Assembly (NCBI GenBank): GCA_052084925.1
Contig: JBQDEV010000014.1
Location: 22,483-86,482 of the forward strand
DNA length: 64,000 bases
Direction: 5' to 3'
Origin: CmP2 sp052084925
GTDB taxonomy: Bacteria > Actinomycetota > Actinomycetes > Actinomycetales > Micrococcaceae
Shown here: piece by piece, positions 1 to 8,420 of the stretch
Numbering within the stretch: position 1 is the stretch's first letter
Layout of the letters: the number at the start of each line of letters is the position of its first letter
The notes under the pieces: model-generated
The model's database searches: none
What the model was told of the DNA's origin: nothing
The model's input: the letters and a program-made list of their open reading frames with translations, nothing else
Made by a program: the position numbers and the translations under genes

Positions 1-283
1 CCAGCTGTGCGACGAGCCGACCACCAATTTCTGCCGTCAGACCGACCTGGTAGGCCCGGTCGTCCTCCAGGGCGACGCCGCGGTTGCCGCCGAGCTTCTT
101 GAGGTCGCTGACTTTGGCCCGCAGCAGCAGGTGCATCGGGTGCTTCTCAAGCTTCTGGAGTGCCAGACGTCCGTCGTCGTCCCGACTCACCTCCACGATG
201 GAGGGGTTACTGATCCGCCATTGGTTGTCCCACCGGTCCAGGGCGTCGAATCCCAGCAGCGGGAACTGTTCGCCCTGGATCAC
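1..283 (-). CDS. Hypothetical protein, 5' part only (runs off left edge)
   Basis: An open frame on the minus strand begins with GTG, whose bases overlap the TGA stop of the upstream glycosyltransferase (GTGA, 4-base overlap). It stays open for 94 codons to the window edge. The translation starts VIQGEQFPLLGFDALDRW and contains an LALQKLEKHPMHLLLRAKV stretch. Codon usage is typical of the neighbours. No recognisable domain is visible in this fragment. The coupled overlap makes it very probably the sixth gene of the glycosyltransferase operon, so a role in the same polysaccharide process is inferred, not seen. Confidence 0.6.
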   Translation of the reverse strand, partial: MIQGEQFPLLGFDALDRWDNQWRISNPSIVEVSRDDDGRLALQKLEKHPMHLLLRAKVSDLKKLGGNRGVALEDDRAYQVGLTAEIGGRLVAQL

Positions 284-3200
284 GTTGTCGTCACCTGCAC
301 TCCCAATCGCTCCAAACGTCGAAGATACGCTTCTCTGGTGCACTCATCCTCGATGAACGCTCGGCCGCGTCGCTGCTGTTCGGCATAGCGACCCTCGTCC
401 CATAGCTCAGCGATGACATTCTGCACCTGATCTGGTTCAGCGTACACCGCACCGTCCTTGAACACGGGGCGGAAATGCTCAGGAAGCACGCACACCACAC
501 CGTGGCTCATCGCCTCCAGGATGGCCATGCCGAACGCCTCCAGCCAGCCATCGCTGTGGAAGTAGACGAAGAAGTCGAGCTTCTCGTTCAGATACTCGTT
601 GACGTCGATCTCGTTGAAGACGTAGATCTCCCAGTTCTTGGGTCGCCGCGGCATGAACCCCTTCTGGGTGGGCACCTTGGTGCCACCCAGAATGCACACC
701 TGCGCCGAGCCGTCGGTGGGATAGACCTGCTGGAACACCTCGCGCTTCGACGGCCACTTCGCGGCGTCGTCACGAGCGTGCCGGCCGATGACAGGCTGGC
801 CCGAGTGGAATCGGTTCCGGTCGATGCCATCCTTCAATTCGATAATGCCCTTCCAGGTCATCCCGGATAGGTCAGAAGCTGGCATCAGCGGCTCGACCAT
901 GGCACTGATCTGCTCGCTCTGCGGCGCCCACACGGGGCGCACCCCGAAGAATCGCTCGACGTTGCGGGTCACCGTGCCCATGTCGTAACTGCGGCGTTCG
1001 CCGCTGGGCTCATAGGGCGGGTGGTTGGCGACGATCACGATGCGTCCCGCGTTCAGCCCAGAACGACCGTCCGGCACCGACTGCACGGCAGTGGGCCAGC
1101 GGATCACCAGCAGGTCGGTCTCGTTCACGGCGTCGAGGGAGAGCCGGTCGATCTGCCCGGTGAACACCAGGTCGTCGATCTTGCGGTTGAACTGCCGCTT
1201 CGCTGCCGAGGGGATCAGCCCGTTCTGCAGCGGGATGACTCCGACCTTGAGTCCGGCGCTGAGGCACACGGTGATCTCGTTGAACAGCGAGGTGGAGTTC
1301 CCCGCCAGGAAGCCGAACTCCGATGCGAACACCACGTCGTACTTGCCCAGCTCCTTCGACCGGCTCGGCAAATACACCTCAGGAGCGACGAAGGGACGTT
1401 CCTCGGGTGTCTTAGCCAGGTACGGAGAGGCTTCCTCTTCGCGGATGGCGCGGTGCCAGCTCTTGTAGGAGCGCAGGTAGGCACGGCGGTCGGGGGCCAG
1501 GTAACCCACGCCCATGTCATCGCGCGTGAGGTTTCCGCCTTCCATCAGGGCGAAGGCCAGTGGGGCGTCGATGATCGGCTCGATCTTGATGCCGTAGTAG
1601 TTCTCGATGCGGGATTTGTATTCGGAATCGCCCGACTTCCGCACCGTGTCCCAGTAGCCGAGGTCGTTCACCACAGGATCGCGGCGGAACATGATCGAAG
1701 GCAGGGACGGGTAGAAGACTTTGCCGGTGGCCGAGCGCAGCTTCATGGTCAGGTGCTCGTCGACCCGCACCCAGTTGGTCATGTTCGCTACCCGATCCGG
1801 GTGCTCCATGAGGTCTCGCACCTGCAGCTCGATCTGTTGCGGGTGGTGCCAGTCGTCCTTGTCCGCGATGGTGATCAGCTCTCCACGGGACAGATCGATC
1901 CCATCGTTGCGCACCGAGTAAGAGCCGCGGTTGGTCTCGTTGAAGATCAGCCGGATGCGGTCATCGAGGGCGGCCAGTGCCTCCAGTTGCTCTCGATACG
2001 GGGTGGGGTTCCCCTCAGCGTCGACCGCTGGGGAGCAGTCGTCCATCAGCAGGATCTCGATGTTGGTCCAGGTCTGGGCCAGCAGCGAGCGCACCGCCAC
2101 GTCCGTGGCTGCAGAAGGCTCGTAGATCGGCATCAGCACGGTAACGAGCGGTCCCTGATCAGCATCCTCGGCCGGGGGCAGCGAGGAGCGCACCGAGAAG
2201 AAGCTGACGTCGGAGTCGAACTCGATGCCTTCCGCACCACCCTGCTCCATCAGTCGGTTGAACTCTGCCAGCCAGGTGTCGCGACCGTGCCGTACGTCTC
2301 CCACGTGCGGGTTCAGCGCGTTGAGGGCCATCAGCCGCTGTGAGTATTCGTGTCCCGGGTCGGGGTCGCTGGAGGTCAGCAGCCGGTGAGACTCGTCGAA
2401 TTCGCCGCGCCAGTGCAACAGCTCTCCATAGAAGGAACGGTTCGGGCCGGTCACCTCTGCGAGACCGCGCCAGTCTTCCACCATCGAGTACAGGGTGAGG
2501 GCATCTAGGTAGTCGGTGTCATCTCGCGGTGCAGCGAAGAGATACCGGGCCAGGGACAGCATCCCTGTCTTCCAGTTGTCGGCCTGCAGGTTTTCGCGCG
2601 CTTGGTCTCGGAACAGTTCGATGCGGTAGGACTCGAGCACCCCGTGAAGCTGATCGAAGTCGTACCGGCCCTTGGTGGCGGCGTAGGCGAGGATGTCGCG
2701 GGCTCCGCCGTTCCGGTTGCGGATCGCGTTCTGGGTGAACCAGTGTATGCGCCCGGAGTTCGTGCGCAGTTCTTCAACCCAGTACCAGACGGCGCCCGAC
2801 GCCGGGTTGAGGGTGGCTCCCGGCAGCTCGTGCAGGGACGCCATGGCCTGTTCGAGCTTCTTCAGGCTCAGATCCGCCTTGGACTTCTGGTGGGTGCGCA
2901 AGAACTCTCGATAGAACTTCTTGCGTCCGGCGCGACGGGCGTTCTTCCACAGTTCGAGCACTGCGCTGGACGAACGCGACTGGCGTGCCAGGTCCATCAG
3001 GAACTCATCGGTGGGATCGAAGCTCTCTTCTTCCCACAGGATCTCGTCAATCGGACCGTGAGACACCCGCAAACGCAGGTGCTTCGGACCCTCCGTGAGC
3101 GCTTCGGGAGGCAACGGCATCCAGTATCCGGCGCGTTTGACGCCATAGCCGGCGATAGCTCTCTTGCTGCGGCCCGTGGTCTCCACGCCAGCCAGCTCCC

Positions 3201-4365
3201 GTGCACCAGAGTCGGTGATCTCCTCGAGGACGATCTGTGCGGGATACTGCAGCGACGCCGTGTGGAATGCCCAACCGCTGAACGCACCGTTCAGCTGGGT
3301 CTCCGAGCGCAGAAATTCGCCGCGCAGGTTCTGGTCGATGGTCTCAGGGAGATCCTGCGGGCGACGCCCGGCCTCGCCTCCAAGTCGCAGATCGTAGGTC
3401 TCTGCGAGGTCCTTACCCGTATCGAATAGGCTCAGGTGCTCCGGAATGACGCTCCCGTGCGGCAGCTCGCCGGCGAAGCGGTGCTGTTCCTGTGCCTGCG
3501 GCGCTGATTCGTCGTGTTCCACCGCATGCAGCACCGCTATGGAGTCCCCCAGCCGTAGGTCCACCCGCCGGTGGCCCACAGGCCCCTTGAGGGTTACGGA
3601 TGCGTAGGATCCCGTGAATGCCAGTTCCACGACTTTGGTGCCACGGCGCACGGAGAGATCTTCGACCCAGTTATAGAACGTGTCGGGGCGTCCTTCTTTG
3701 ATGCGTTCAGCTTCATGCCGTGCCATCCACGCGTGTTCTGCAGCCAGCACGATATCCTCGTCGAGCAGCGACACCCAGGAGCCGTCGGCGTCACGGGCAT
3801 GCACCTGGATCTGGTGGGCGGCGTCGTCGAAGAAATCCGCCGGAACCTGGGTGCCGAATTGATGCTTCAGCGGAGCTGTCAGGTCGATGCGGCCGTGCTT
3901 CCACGGCAGCTTCTTCATCTCGGCTTTGCCCTCGAAGACCGTGACATCGTTCACGGTGATACGCACGTCGGTGGCGGCCAGGTCGGTATCGCCAGCTACG
4001 GCCCATCCCGCTATCTGGCCGGAAGGGGTGACTAGGAACTCGCCACGGACAGTGGATCCGGATACGCGCCGATCCGGGGCCTGGACGCGGGCCTTCTCCA
4101 GGACCGTGCCGGAGCCGCGGTGGACCAATCGAACCTCGCGTTCGGTGCCGTCCCAGAACTGCGGCGGAAGGCTCCCCAGGAAGCCGACGTTGCGGGTGTG
4201 GAAGTCGGTGGCGGGCAATTCACCTCGGAAGATTGAGCACTTCAGGGTGTCGACTGCTTCGCCGTCGATCACGAGGTCCAGCACCGGCTTCGCCTGGTCG
4301 GCATCCGGATCATAGAACCAGCCGCTAAGCCGGTGCGCTTGGAAATTGACGACTTTGTACTTCAT
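280..4365 (-). CDS. Giant multi-domain glycosyltransferase (GT2 plus C-terminal GT4-like domain)
   Basis: A 1361-residue cytoplasmic-looking protein with no signal peptide or membrane span. The first ~500 residues carry three loosely repeated modules with a GW(F/A) signature (LSGWFYDPD, QIAGWAVAGD, FSGWAFHTA), probably beta-sandwich accessory domains. A GT2 domain begins near residue 740 with VTVLMPIYEPSA, followed by MDDCSP and DKDDWHHP, the usual nucleotide- and metal-binding acidic motifs. The last ~110 residues (from about 1265) contain HSDGWLEAFGMAILEAMSHG, the classic GT4 donor-binding E-x7-E region. It should therefore transfer two sugars, or use one domain structurally. The start is the ATG at 4365; the longer open frame (to 4602) would run deep into the upstream gene. 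It lies 8 bases behind gene 4374-7046 and is translationally coupled to the next gene. Family calls are by motif; the product is unknown. Confidence 0.85.
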   Translation of the reverse strand: MKYKVVNFQAHRLSGWFYDPDADQAKPVLDLVIDGEAVDTLKCSIFRGELPATDFHTRNVGFLGSLPPQFWDGTEREVRLVHRGSGTVLEKARVQAPDRRVSGSTVRGEFLVTPSGQIAGWAVAGDTDLAATDVRITVNDVTVFEGKAEMKKLPWKHGRIDLTAPLKHQFGTQVPADFFDDAAHQIQVHARDADGSWVSLLDEDIVLAAEHAWMARHEAERIKEGRPDTFYNWVEDLSVRRGTKVVELAFTGSYASVTLKGPVGHRRVDLRLGDSIAVLHAVEHDESAPQAQEQHRFAGELPHGSVIPEHLSLFDTGKDLAETYDLRLGGEAGRRPQDLPETIDQNLRGEFLRSETQLNGAFSGWAFHTASLQYPAQIVLEEITDSGARELAGVETTGRSKRAIAGYGVKRAGYWMPLPPEALTEGPKHLRLRVSHGPIDEILWEEESFDPTDEFLMDLARQSRSSSAVLELWKNARRAGRKKFYREFLRTHQKSKADLSLKKLEQAMASLHELPGATLNPASGAVWYWVEELRTNSGRIHWFTQNAIRNRNGGARDILAYAATKGRYDFDQLHGVLESYRIELFRDQARENLQADNWKTGMLSLARYLFAAPRDDTDYLDALTLYSMVEDWRGLAEVTGPNRSFYGELLHWRGEFDESHRLLTSSDPDPGHEYSQRLMALNALNPHVGDVRHGRDTWLAEFNRLMEQGGAEGIEFDSDVSFFSVRSSLPPAEDADQGPLVTVLMPIYEPSAATDVAVRSLLAQTWTNIEILLMDDCSPAVDAEGNPTPYREQLEALAALDDRIRLIFNETNRGSYSVRNDGIDLSRGELITIADKDDWHHPQQIELQVRDLMEHPDRVANMTNWVRVDEHLTMKLRSATGKVFYPSLPSIMFRRDPVVNDLGYWDTVRKSGDSEYKSRIENYYGIKIEPIIDAPLAFALMEGGNLTRDDMGVGYLAPDRRAYLRSYKSWHRAIREEEASPYLAKTPEERPFVAPEVYLPSRSKELGKYDVVFASEFGFLAGNSTSLFNEITVCLSAGLKVGVIPLQNGLIPSAAKRQFNRKIDDLVFTGQIDRLSLDAVNETDLLVIRWPTAVQSVPDGRSGLNAGRIVIVANHPPYEPSGERRSYDMGTVTRNVERFFGVRPVWAPQSEQISAMVEPLMPASDLSGMTWKGIIELKDGIDRNRFHSGQPVIGRHARDDAAKWPSKREVFQQVYPTDGSAQVCILGGTKVPTQKGFMPRRPKNWEIYVFNEIDVNEYLNEKLDFFVYFHSDGWLEAFGMAILEAMSHGVVCVLPEHFRPVFKDGAVYAEPDQVQNVIAELWDEGRYAEQQRRGRAFIEDECTREAYLRRLERLGVQVTTT

Positions 4366-4373
4366 GGTCTGGC

Positions 4374-7046
4374 TCAGTCCTCGTCCTGTGCTGTTGCTTC
4401 GGCGCTGAAGAACTCTCGCAGCCGTGGGTCGTTCCATTCTTCGGGCGCACGGTAGAACCCACCCAGCTGGCGAATCAGCCGCCGGCATTGCGGGAGGTCC
4501 TGCTCTGCCACCCGCGGGAGTTTGCCCAGGAACCAGTTCCGGAAGAACGGCTCCAGGCGGGTCTCGTTGTAGTGGTCCTGCAATCCGATCTCGGCGAGCC
4601 ATGCTGCCCGCAAGCGCTCCAGCTCGACGTACTTTCGGTAGAAGCCAATGCCTACGGTGTTCACCACCGAGTTCTGCACAGCGGCGAAATAGGTGTGCAC
4701 GATCTCCTCAGTAATCGCGATCTTCCGCGCGGAGTGGAACAGCTGCTGGAAGAAGAACGTGTCCTGGCCCTGGCAGCCTTCGACCTGGGTGATGCCCAGG
4801 CCGCGCAACCACTCGGTGCGTGCCACGATGGTCTGAATGCGCACCGGCGCGTATTTGAGTCGCGAGAGCGCGCCCTCGACCACGGTGCCATCGTCGTGGA
4901 CGAGTGGTCGCAGCATCTTCGCGTGGTCGATCTCGACTCGCCGTTTGTGCTGGACTACCGCGTTGCCCACTGAGAAGTCGTAGTCGCCCTGTTTCACCAA
5001 CTCGAGAAGCCGCGCATAGCCGTCGTTGCTCTGCTCATCGTCCGGGTCGAGGTTGGTCACGTACGGGGTGCGAACCATGTCGAGTCCCTTGTTGCGGGGT
5101 CGTGAGGCACTGCCGGAGCCACCGGGCGGGAACCGGTAGGCGCGCACGTTCGCGTACTGCGCCTCGAGCTGATCAACGATCCTAATGGTCTCGGGGTCGG
5201 TGGAGCCATCATCGACCAAAAGGATCTCGGCGTTCGGGAACACGCTGGAGCGGCGTAGCGACTCAAAGCACTTGTCTCGCAGGTGGGGGCCGTTGTTGTA
5301 GATCGGCACCAGGATGGAAAGCTCAGGATCGGATACCGGGTTCATCGTTGCCCGATGAGCCAGCACCGCGTCCGAGGCGATGTTCAGCGTCTGCTCGATG
5401 CTTGTCTCGGCGTCGGCCAGGGATTGGTCTGGCCGGACCCAGACCGCGTGCGGGGAGTCATCGACAAGCTCGCGGTCGTTCCGGTACTCGTAGAGCGGTT
5501 CCTCGGAATCCAAGTGGTGGACGATGACCGCATCAGCGTCCGAGTAGCGGTAGGCGCAGACGATGTCGGCGATCAGGTTCGGCCCGACACTGCTTTTCGA
5601 CGTTAGCCGCACATGGACGTCACCGTACTTGGAGCCATGGGCCTGATCGTCTTGGCCAGAGGGGACATGCTCGATCGGGCCACCGTAGGTCTGGCTTTCC
5701 ACGAAGGTGGCGAATCCTGCCTCACTGAGTCCGCTGACGAGCACACGATGCAAAGGTTGCTGCGGAGCGAGACCCACCGCATCGAGGAGCTGCCCGATGC
5801 GGTCGGCTGCAGTGTTGGAGCTGAAGGCCGCCCGGATGCCGGCGACCTGCGCTTCACGGATGGTCTCGGGTGACAGCTGCTCGACGATCTGAGCCACGTC
5901 CACGGGGCCATCGGGCATTTGCACGTGGGGGAACTGGGTATTCACCCCGGCGTTGTAGTTCGAGAGGATCATGGTCCCGGTGGCTTGAAGCTCGAGTAAG
6001 CGTCGATCGAAAGCAGTCTGGCTTTCGGCATCGGCGTTCAGCGCCACACCCAGGGGCAGCAGTCGTTGCAGCTGGGCAGTCTGCTCAGTCGACAGCGCAG
6101 GGTGCAAGTGGGGCAAATAGCGATCCGGGTAGCGCGCTTCCAGTCCGACCTCGGTGTCCTCGAGCAGGGCGTCGAGGATGGTGAGGTCTGCCCCCGCTTG
6201 CACCAGTCCGTCGAGGATGTGCTCACCGGCGAAGCGTCGCTCGGGATACTCGACTCGATCCCAGGGGCCGGAAAGCAGGAAGCTGTGTTCCTCGTGTCTC
6301 ATGCATCCCAGCGGGTGATGCTGGCGGGGGTTGACGCCTAGAGGCAGCACGTGGACCGGGGCACCGGTGCGCAGGATCTTCTCATAGGCCGGGACCGACT
6401 CTGCTGCGGTTGTGAAGACGTGATCGGCATGGACGGCAAAGCGGCGGAAGTGGGTGAATCCGAGGGGATCCTCGGTGGACCAGAACGCGACAGGGACGCC
6501 CCGATCGCGTGCTCCGCGCATGATGGATTTCACCACCAGGTCGCGCAGGGGTGACCGCAGATCGGCCAACCCGGACCAGGCGTCGTCGATGCCCACCCAG
6601 GTGGAGGTGACCAGCAAGAGATCGATTTCGGCCAGCTGCTGCGCGTAGTTCTCCGGGGTGATCGCCACCAGCTCTACGGAGCCCTCCAGCGTGGAGATGA
6701 GCTCCTGATCTGCGATGATGCCGATGCGAGTTCCATACAGTCGATCCCAGTGCGGTGAAAGCACACTGGGCAGTTGTGCGGCATCGGTGAGCCAGTCGCT
6801 CACCTTCCGTTGTACCGGTGCAGCGATGGCCTGCTGACGTTCCAGGTAGTCCTGCGCGTTCGCTGCGGGCCAGGGTGAGGTCTCGTCAGCTTCTGCTGCG
6901 TGGCGAAAGTAGGGGGAGGCCACATGATCCGAGAGTGCCCGGTGGTGATCGCGCAGTTCTCCGAGATCATGTTTGCGCTGAGCGATGGAGCTCAGCCGTT
7001 GCGCCAAGGTACCGGCGCGCAAGTCGGCGGTGTCCACCGCATTCAT
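4374..7046 (-). CDS. Glycosyltransferase, CgeB-like N-terminal part plus GT2 domain
   Basis: An 890-residue protein with no membrane segment. Residues ~120-420 resemble the CgeB/DUF3880 glycosyltransferase type (IGIIADQELISTLEG, VPVAFWSTEDPLGFTHF, HVFTTAAESVPAYEK, VHVLPLGVNP). A GT2 domain starts near residue 577 (ELSILVPIYNNGPHL) with LLVDDGSTDPETI and TNLDPDDEQSND, the acidic metal site. The C-terminal 200 residues are helical and family-typical. The ATG overlaps the stop of the coiled-coil gene upstream (ATGA), so the two are coupled. It is the second of three two-domain transferases in this operon, and the architecture repeats that of 8421-10343. The sugar and acceptor cannot be read from the sequence. 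Confidence 0.85.
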   Translation of the reverse strand: MNAVDTADLRAGTLAQRLSSIAQRKHDLGELRDHHRALSDHVASPYFRHAAEADETSPWPAANAQDYLERQQAIAAPVQRKVSDWLTDAAQLPSVLSPHWDRLYGTRIGIIADQELISTLEGSVELVAITPENYAQQLAEIDLLLVTSTWVGIDDAWSGLADLRSPLRDLVVKSIMRGARDRGVPVAFWSTEDPLGFTHFRRFAVHADHVFTTAAESVPAYEKILRTGAPVHVLPLGVNPRQHHPLGCMRHEEHSFLLSGPWDRVEYPERRFAGEHILDGLVQAGADLTILDALLEDTEVGLEARYPDRYLPHLHPALSTEQTAQLQRLLPLGVALNADAESQTAFDRRLLELQATGTMILSNYNAGVNTQFPHVQMPDGPVDVAQIVEQLSPETIREAQVAGIRAAFSSNTAADRIGQLLDAVGLAPQQPLHRVLVSGLSEAGFATFVESQTYGGPIEHVPSGQDDQAHGSKYGDVHVRLTSKSSVGPNLIADIVCAYRYSDADAVIVHHLDSEEPLYEYRNDRELVDDSPHAVWVRPDQSLADAETSIEQTLNIASDAVLAHRATMNPVSDPELSILVPIYNNGPHLRDKCFESLRRSSVFPNAEILLVDDGSTDPETIRIVDQLEAQYANVRAYRFPPGGSGSASRPRNKGLDMVRTPYVTNLDPDDEQSNDGYARLLELVKQGDYDFSVGNAVVQHKRRVEIDHAKMLRPLVHDDGTVVEGALSRLKYAPVRIQTIVARTEWLRGLGITQVEGCQGQDTFFFQQLFHSARKIAITEEIVHTYFAAVQNSVVNTVGIGFYRKYVELERLRAAWLAEIGLQDHYNETRLEPFFRNWFLGKLPRVAEQDLPQCRRLIRQLGGFYRAPEEWNDPRLREFFSAEATAQDED

Positions 7047-7486
7047 GAGGGACGCACCACGCGAGCTACTCGGCGACGCAGCTGGCGATAGCGGTGCTTC
7101 AGCGTCGATTCATTCCCCTGAGACGTTGAGTTGCTCTTCGCCGTGGTGTTGTCCGGTGCATCTCCCCGGCGCAGTGCCTGCAGCTCCGCCTGCGCGGCGG
7201 CTGCGGCGACACGGGCCGAGGACAGCTCGAATCGCAGATCGGCGTTCTGAGCTTCGAGGTTCTCCACCTTGCCCTGCAGTGCTGCGGCGGTGGCTGATTC
7301 GGCGGTGGTCTGCTGATCGTGCGTCTGCAACGCGTCCACCTGCTTGATGAGGATCTCCTCGCGCCCATACGCGGCGAGAAGTTCCTGAGACAGCTCCTCC
7401 ACGCGGGTCACCAGGTCTGCGACCACGTCGGCTGTCTCTGCGGCTGCGGCGTCCAGGTGGGTGGATGAATCGGCGGTCAAGCTCAC
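7043..7486 (-). CDS. Coiled-coil protein of the glycosyltransferase operon
   Basis: A small protein of about 147 residues dominated by a heptad-rich coiled coil (DVVADLVTRVEELSQELLAA through KVENLEAQNADLRFELSSAR). It ends in a very basic tail (KHRYRQLRRRVARVVRP), which could bind membrane phospholipid or polyanionic polymer. The open frame extends to a GTG at 7612 that overlaps the upstream stop. That extra 42-codon stretch is A/T-rich with AGA and TGT codons unlike the neighbours, so I prefer GTG at 7486; a TTG at 7480 with GGAG five bases upstream is also possible. It ends in an ATGA overlap with the next transferase. Its role is unknown; a scaffold for the giant transferases is a reasonable inference. 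Confidence 0.65.
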   Translation of the reverse strand: MSLTADSSTHLDAAAAETADVVADLVTRVEELSQELLAAYGREEILIKQVDALQTHDQQTTAESATAAALQGKVENLEAQNADLRFELSSARVAAAAAQAELQALRRGDAPDNTTAKSNSTSQGNESTLKHRYRQLRRRVARVVRPS

Positions 7487-7608
7487 TCCAAGATCTGATC
7501 CGGGAATCGTCGTGGGAGAAATCCGACAGAAATCCGTGAATTCTCCTTGAAATCTGAGGATACCAGCCACCTTGTGCGCATTCTCGAAGGCGATGGCATC
7601 TCTACAGC

Positions 7609-8394
7609 TCACTGGTCGAGGTGGAACTCCAGGGCGTCACGCACGGCAGAAGACAGCTGGGGCGCGTGCGGCTCGGATCGACGGTAATGGACTAACAGCT
7701 CCCGGGCCAACTCGTGGTTGCCGAGCCGCTGTGCCTGGCGGATGGCCTGGCGCACCGATCGACGGGGCACCTGATCGTCGTCGATCTCCTCGAGGGTGAC
7801 GGCTGCGGCGTCCATGTTGCCCAGGGCCAGGTCCAGCACCAAGCGAGCGCGCACCGCGATGTCGTCGGGCACCTCTACTTCGAGCTCATCCCAGCGCTCA
7901 CGCGACGTCGTCGAAAGCAGGCTGATCTGCCGCGCCACTGGGTCCTCACTACGCTTGAGGGTACGGATACCCCGGTTCACCGCGTCAACCAATGCCACGC
8001 TCGGCACGAGGAAGGCTGCTGCGTCAGCATCAATGGCGGCGTCCAGAGGCAGGGATGAGGCGAGGCTCATCAGCGGCTGGGTTGCTGACCCCTTGGCCGA
8101 GGTCAGTCCACGATTAATCTCCGTGAACAGCTCCAGGGCGTCCAGATGGGCCGGGTCGGCGTCCACGGCATCGTGCAGGGCCTCCCGTGCCGCCCACACA
8201 TGCCCTTGCAGAAACGCCTGCGCCCCGTATTCGCAGGATACTCGGGCGTCATTGCCGAGTGTGGCCCGGGTGCGGCGCAGCAGCTCGAGCGACGACAGAC
8301 GATGCCCGACGCCCCAGAGGTGGATTGCTTCGTCGAGAGCCACGCTGCGGGCCATTGCCACGTCGAGTACTTGCACCGCTGGGGGGTTTTGCAT
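7609..8394 (-). CDS. TPR-like helical repeat protein, hypothetical
   Basis: A 261-residue, alpha-helical, soluble protein. Residues 20-110 read as helix-turn-helix repeats of TPR type (LELLRRTRATLG, AREALHDAVDADPAHLDALEL), and a second helical block follows to the end (MDAAAVTLEEIDDDQVPRR). No catalytic motif is visible. It sits 26 bases downstream of a CgeB/GT2 glycosyltransferase and upstream of the coiled-coil gene, so it probably serves as a protein-protein adaptor in the same pathway. TPR assignment is from hydrophobic spacing by eye only. Confidence 0.65.
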   Translation of the reverse strand: MQNPPAVQVLDVAMARSVALDEAIHLWGVGHRLSSLELLRRTRATLGNDARVSCEYGAQAFLQGHVWAAREALHDAVDADPAHLDALELFTEINRGLTSAKGSATQPLMSLASSLPLDAAIDADAAAFLVPSVALVDAVNRGIRTLKRSEDPVARQISLLSTTSRERWDELEVEVPDDIAVRARLVLDLALGNMDAAAVTLEEIDDDQVPRRSVRQAIRQAQRLGNHELARELLVHYRRSEPHAPQLSSAVRDALEFHLDQ

Positions 8395-8420
8395 TCTGAT
8401 TCCTCGAATCCTCGGAGCGC

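Noticed and set aside
1021..2343. 440-codon plus-strand open frame
   Set aside because: It is the antisense shadow of the giant glycosyltransferase; its translation is low-complexity and has no domain.
7487..7612. Extension of the coiled-coil protein to the GTG at 7612
   Set aside because: Despite a GTGA overlap, the codons are atypical (AGA, TGT, GGA) and A/T-rich; kept only as an alternative.
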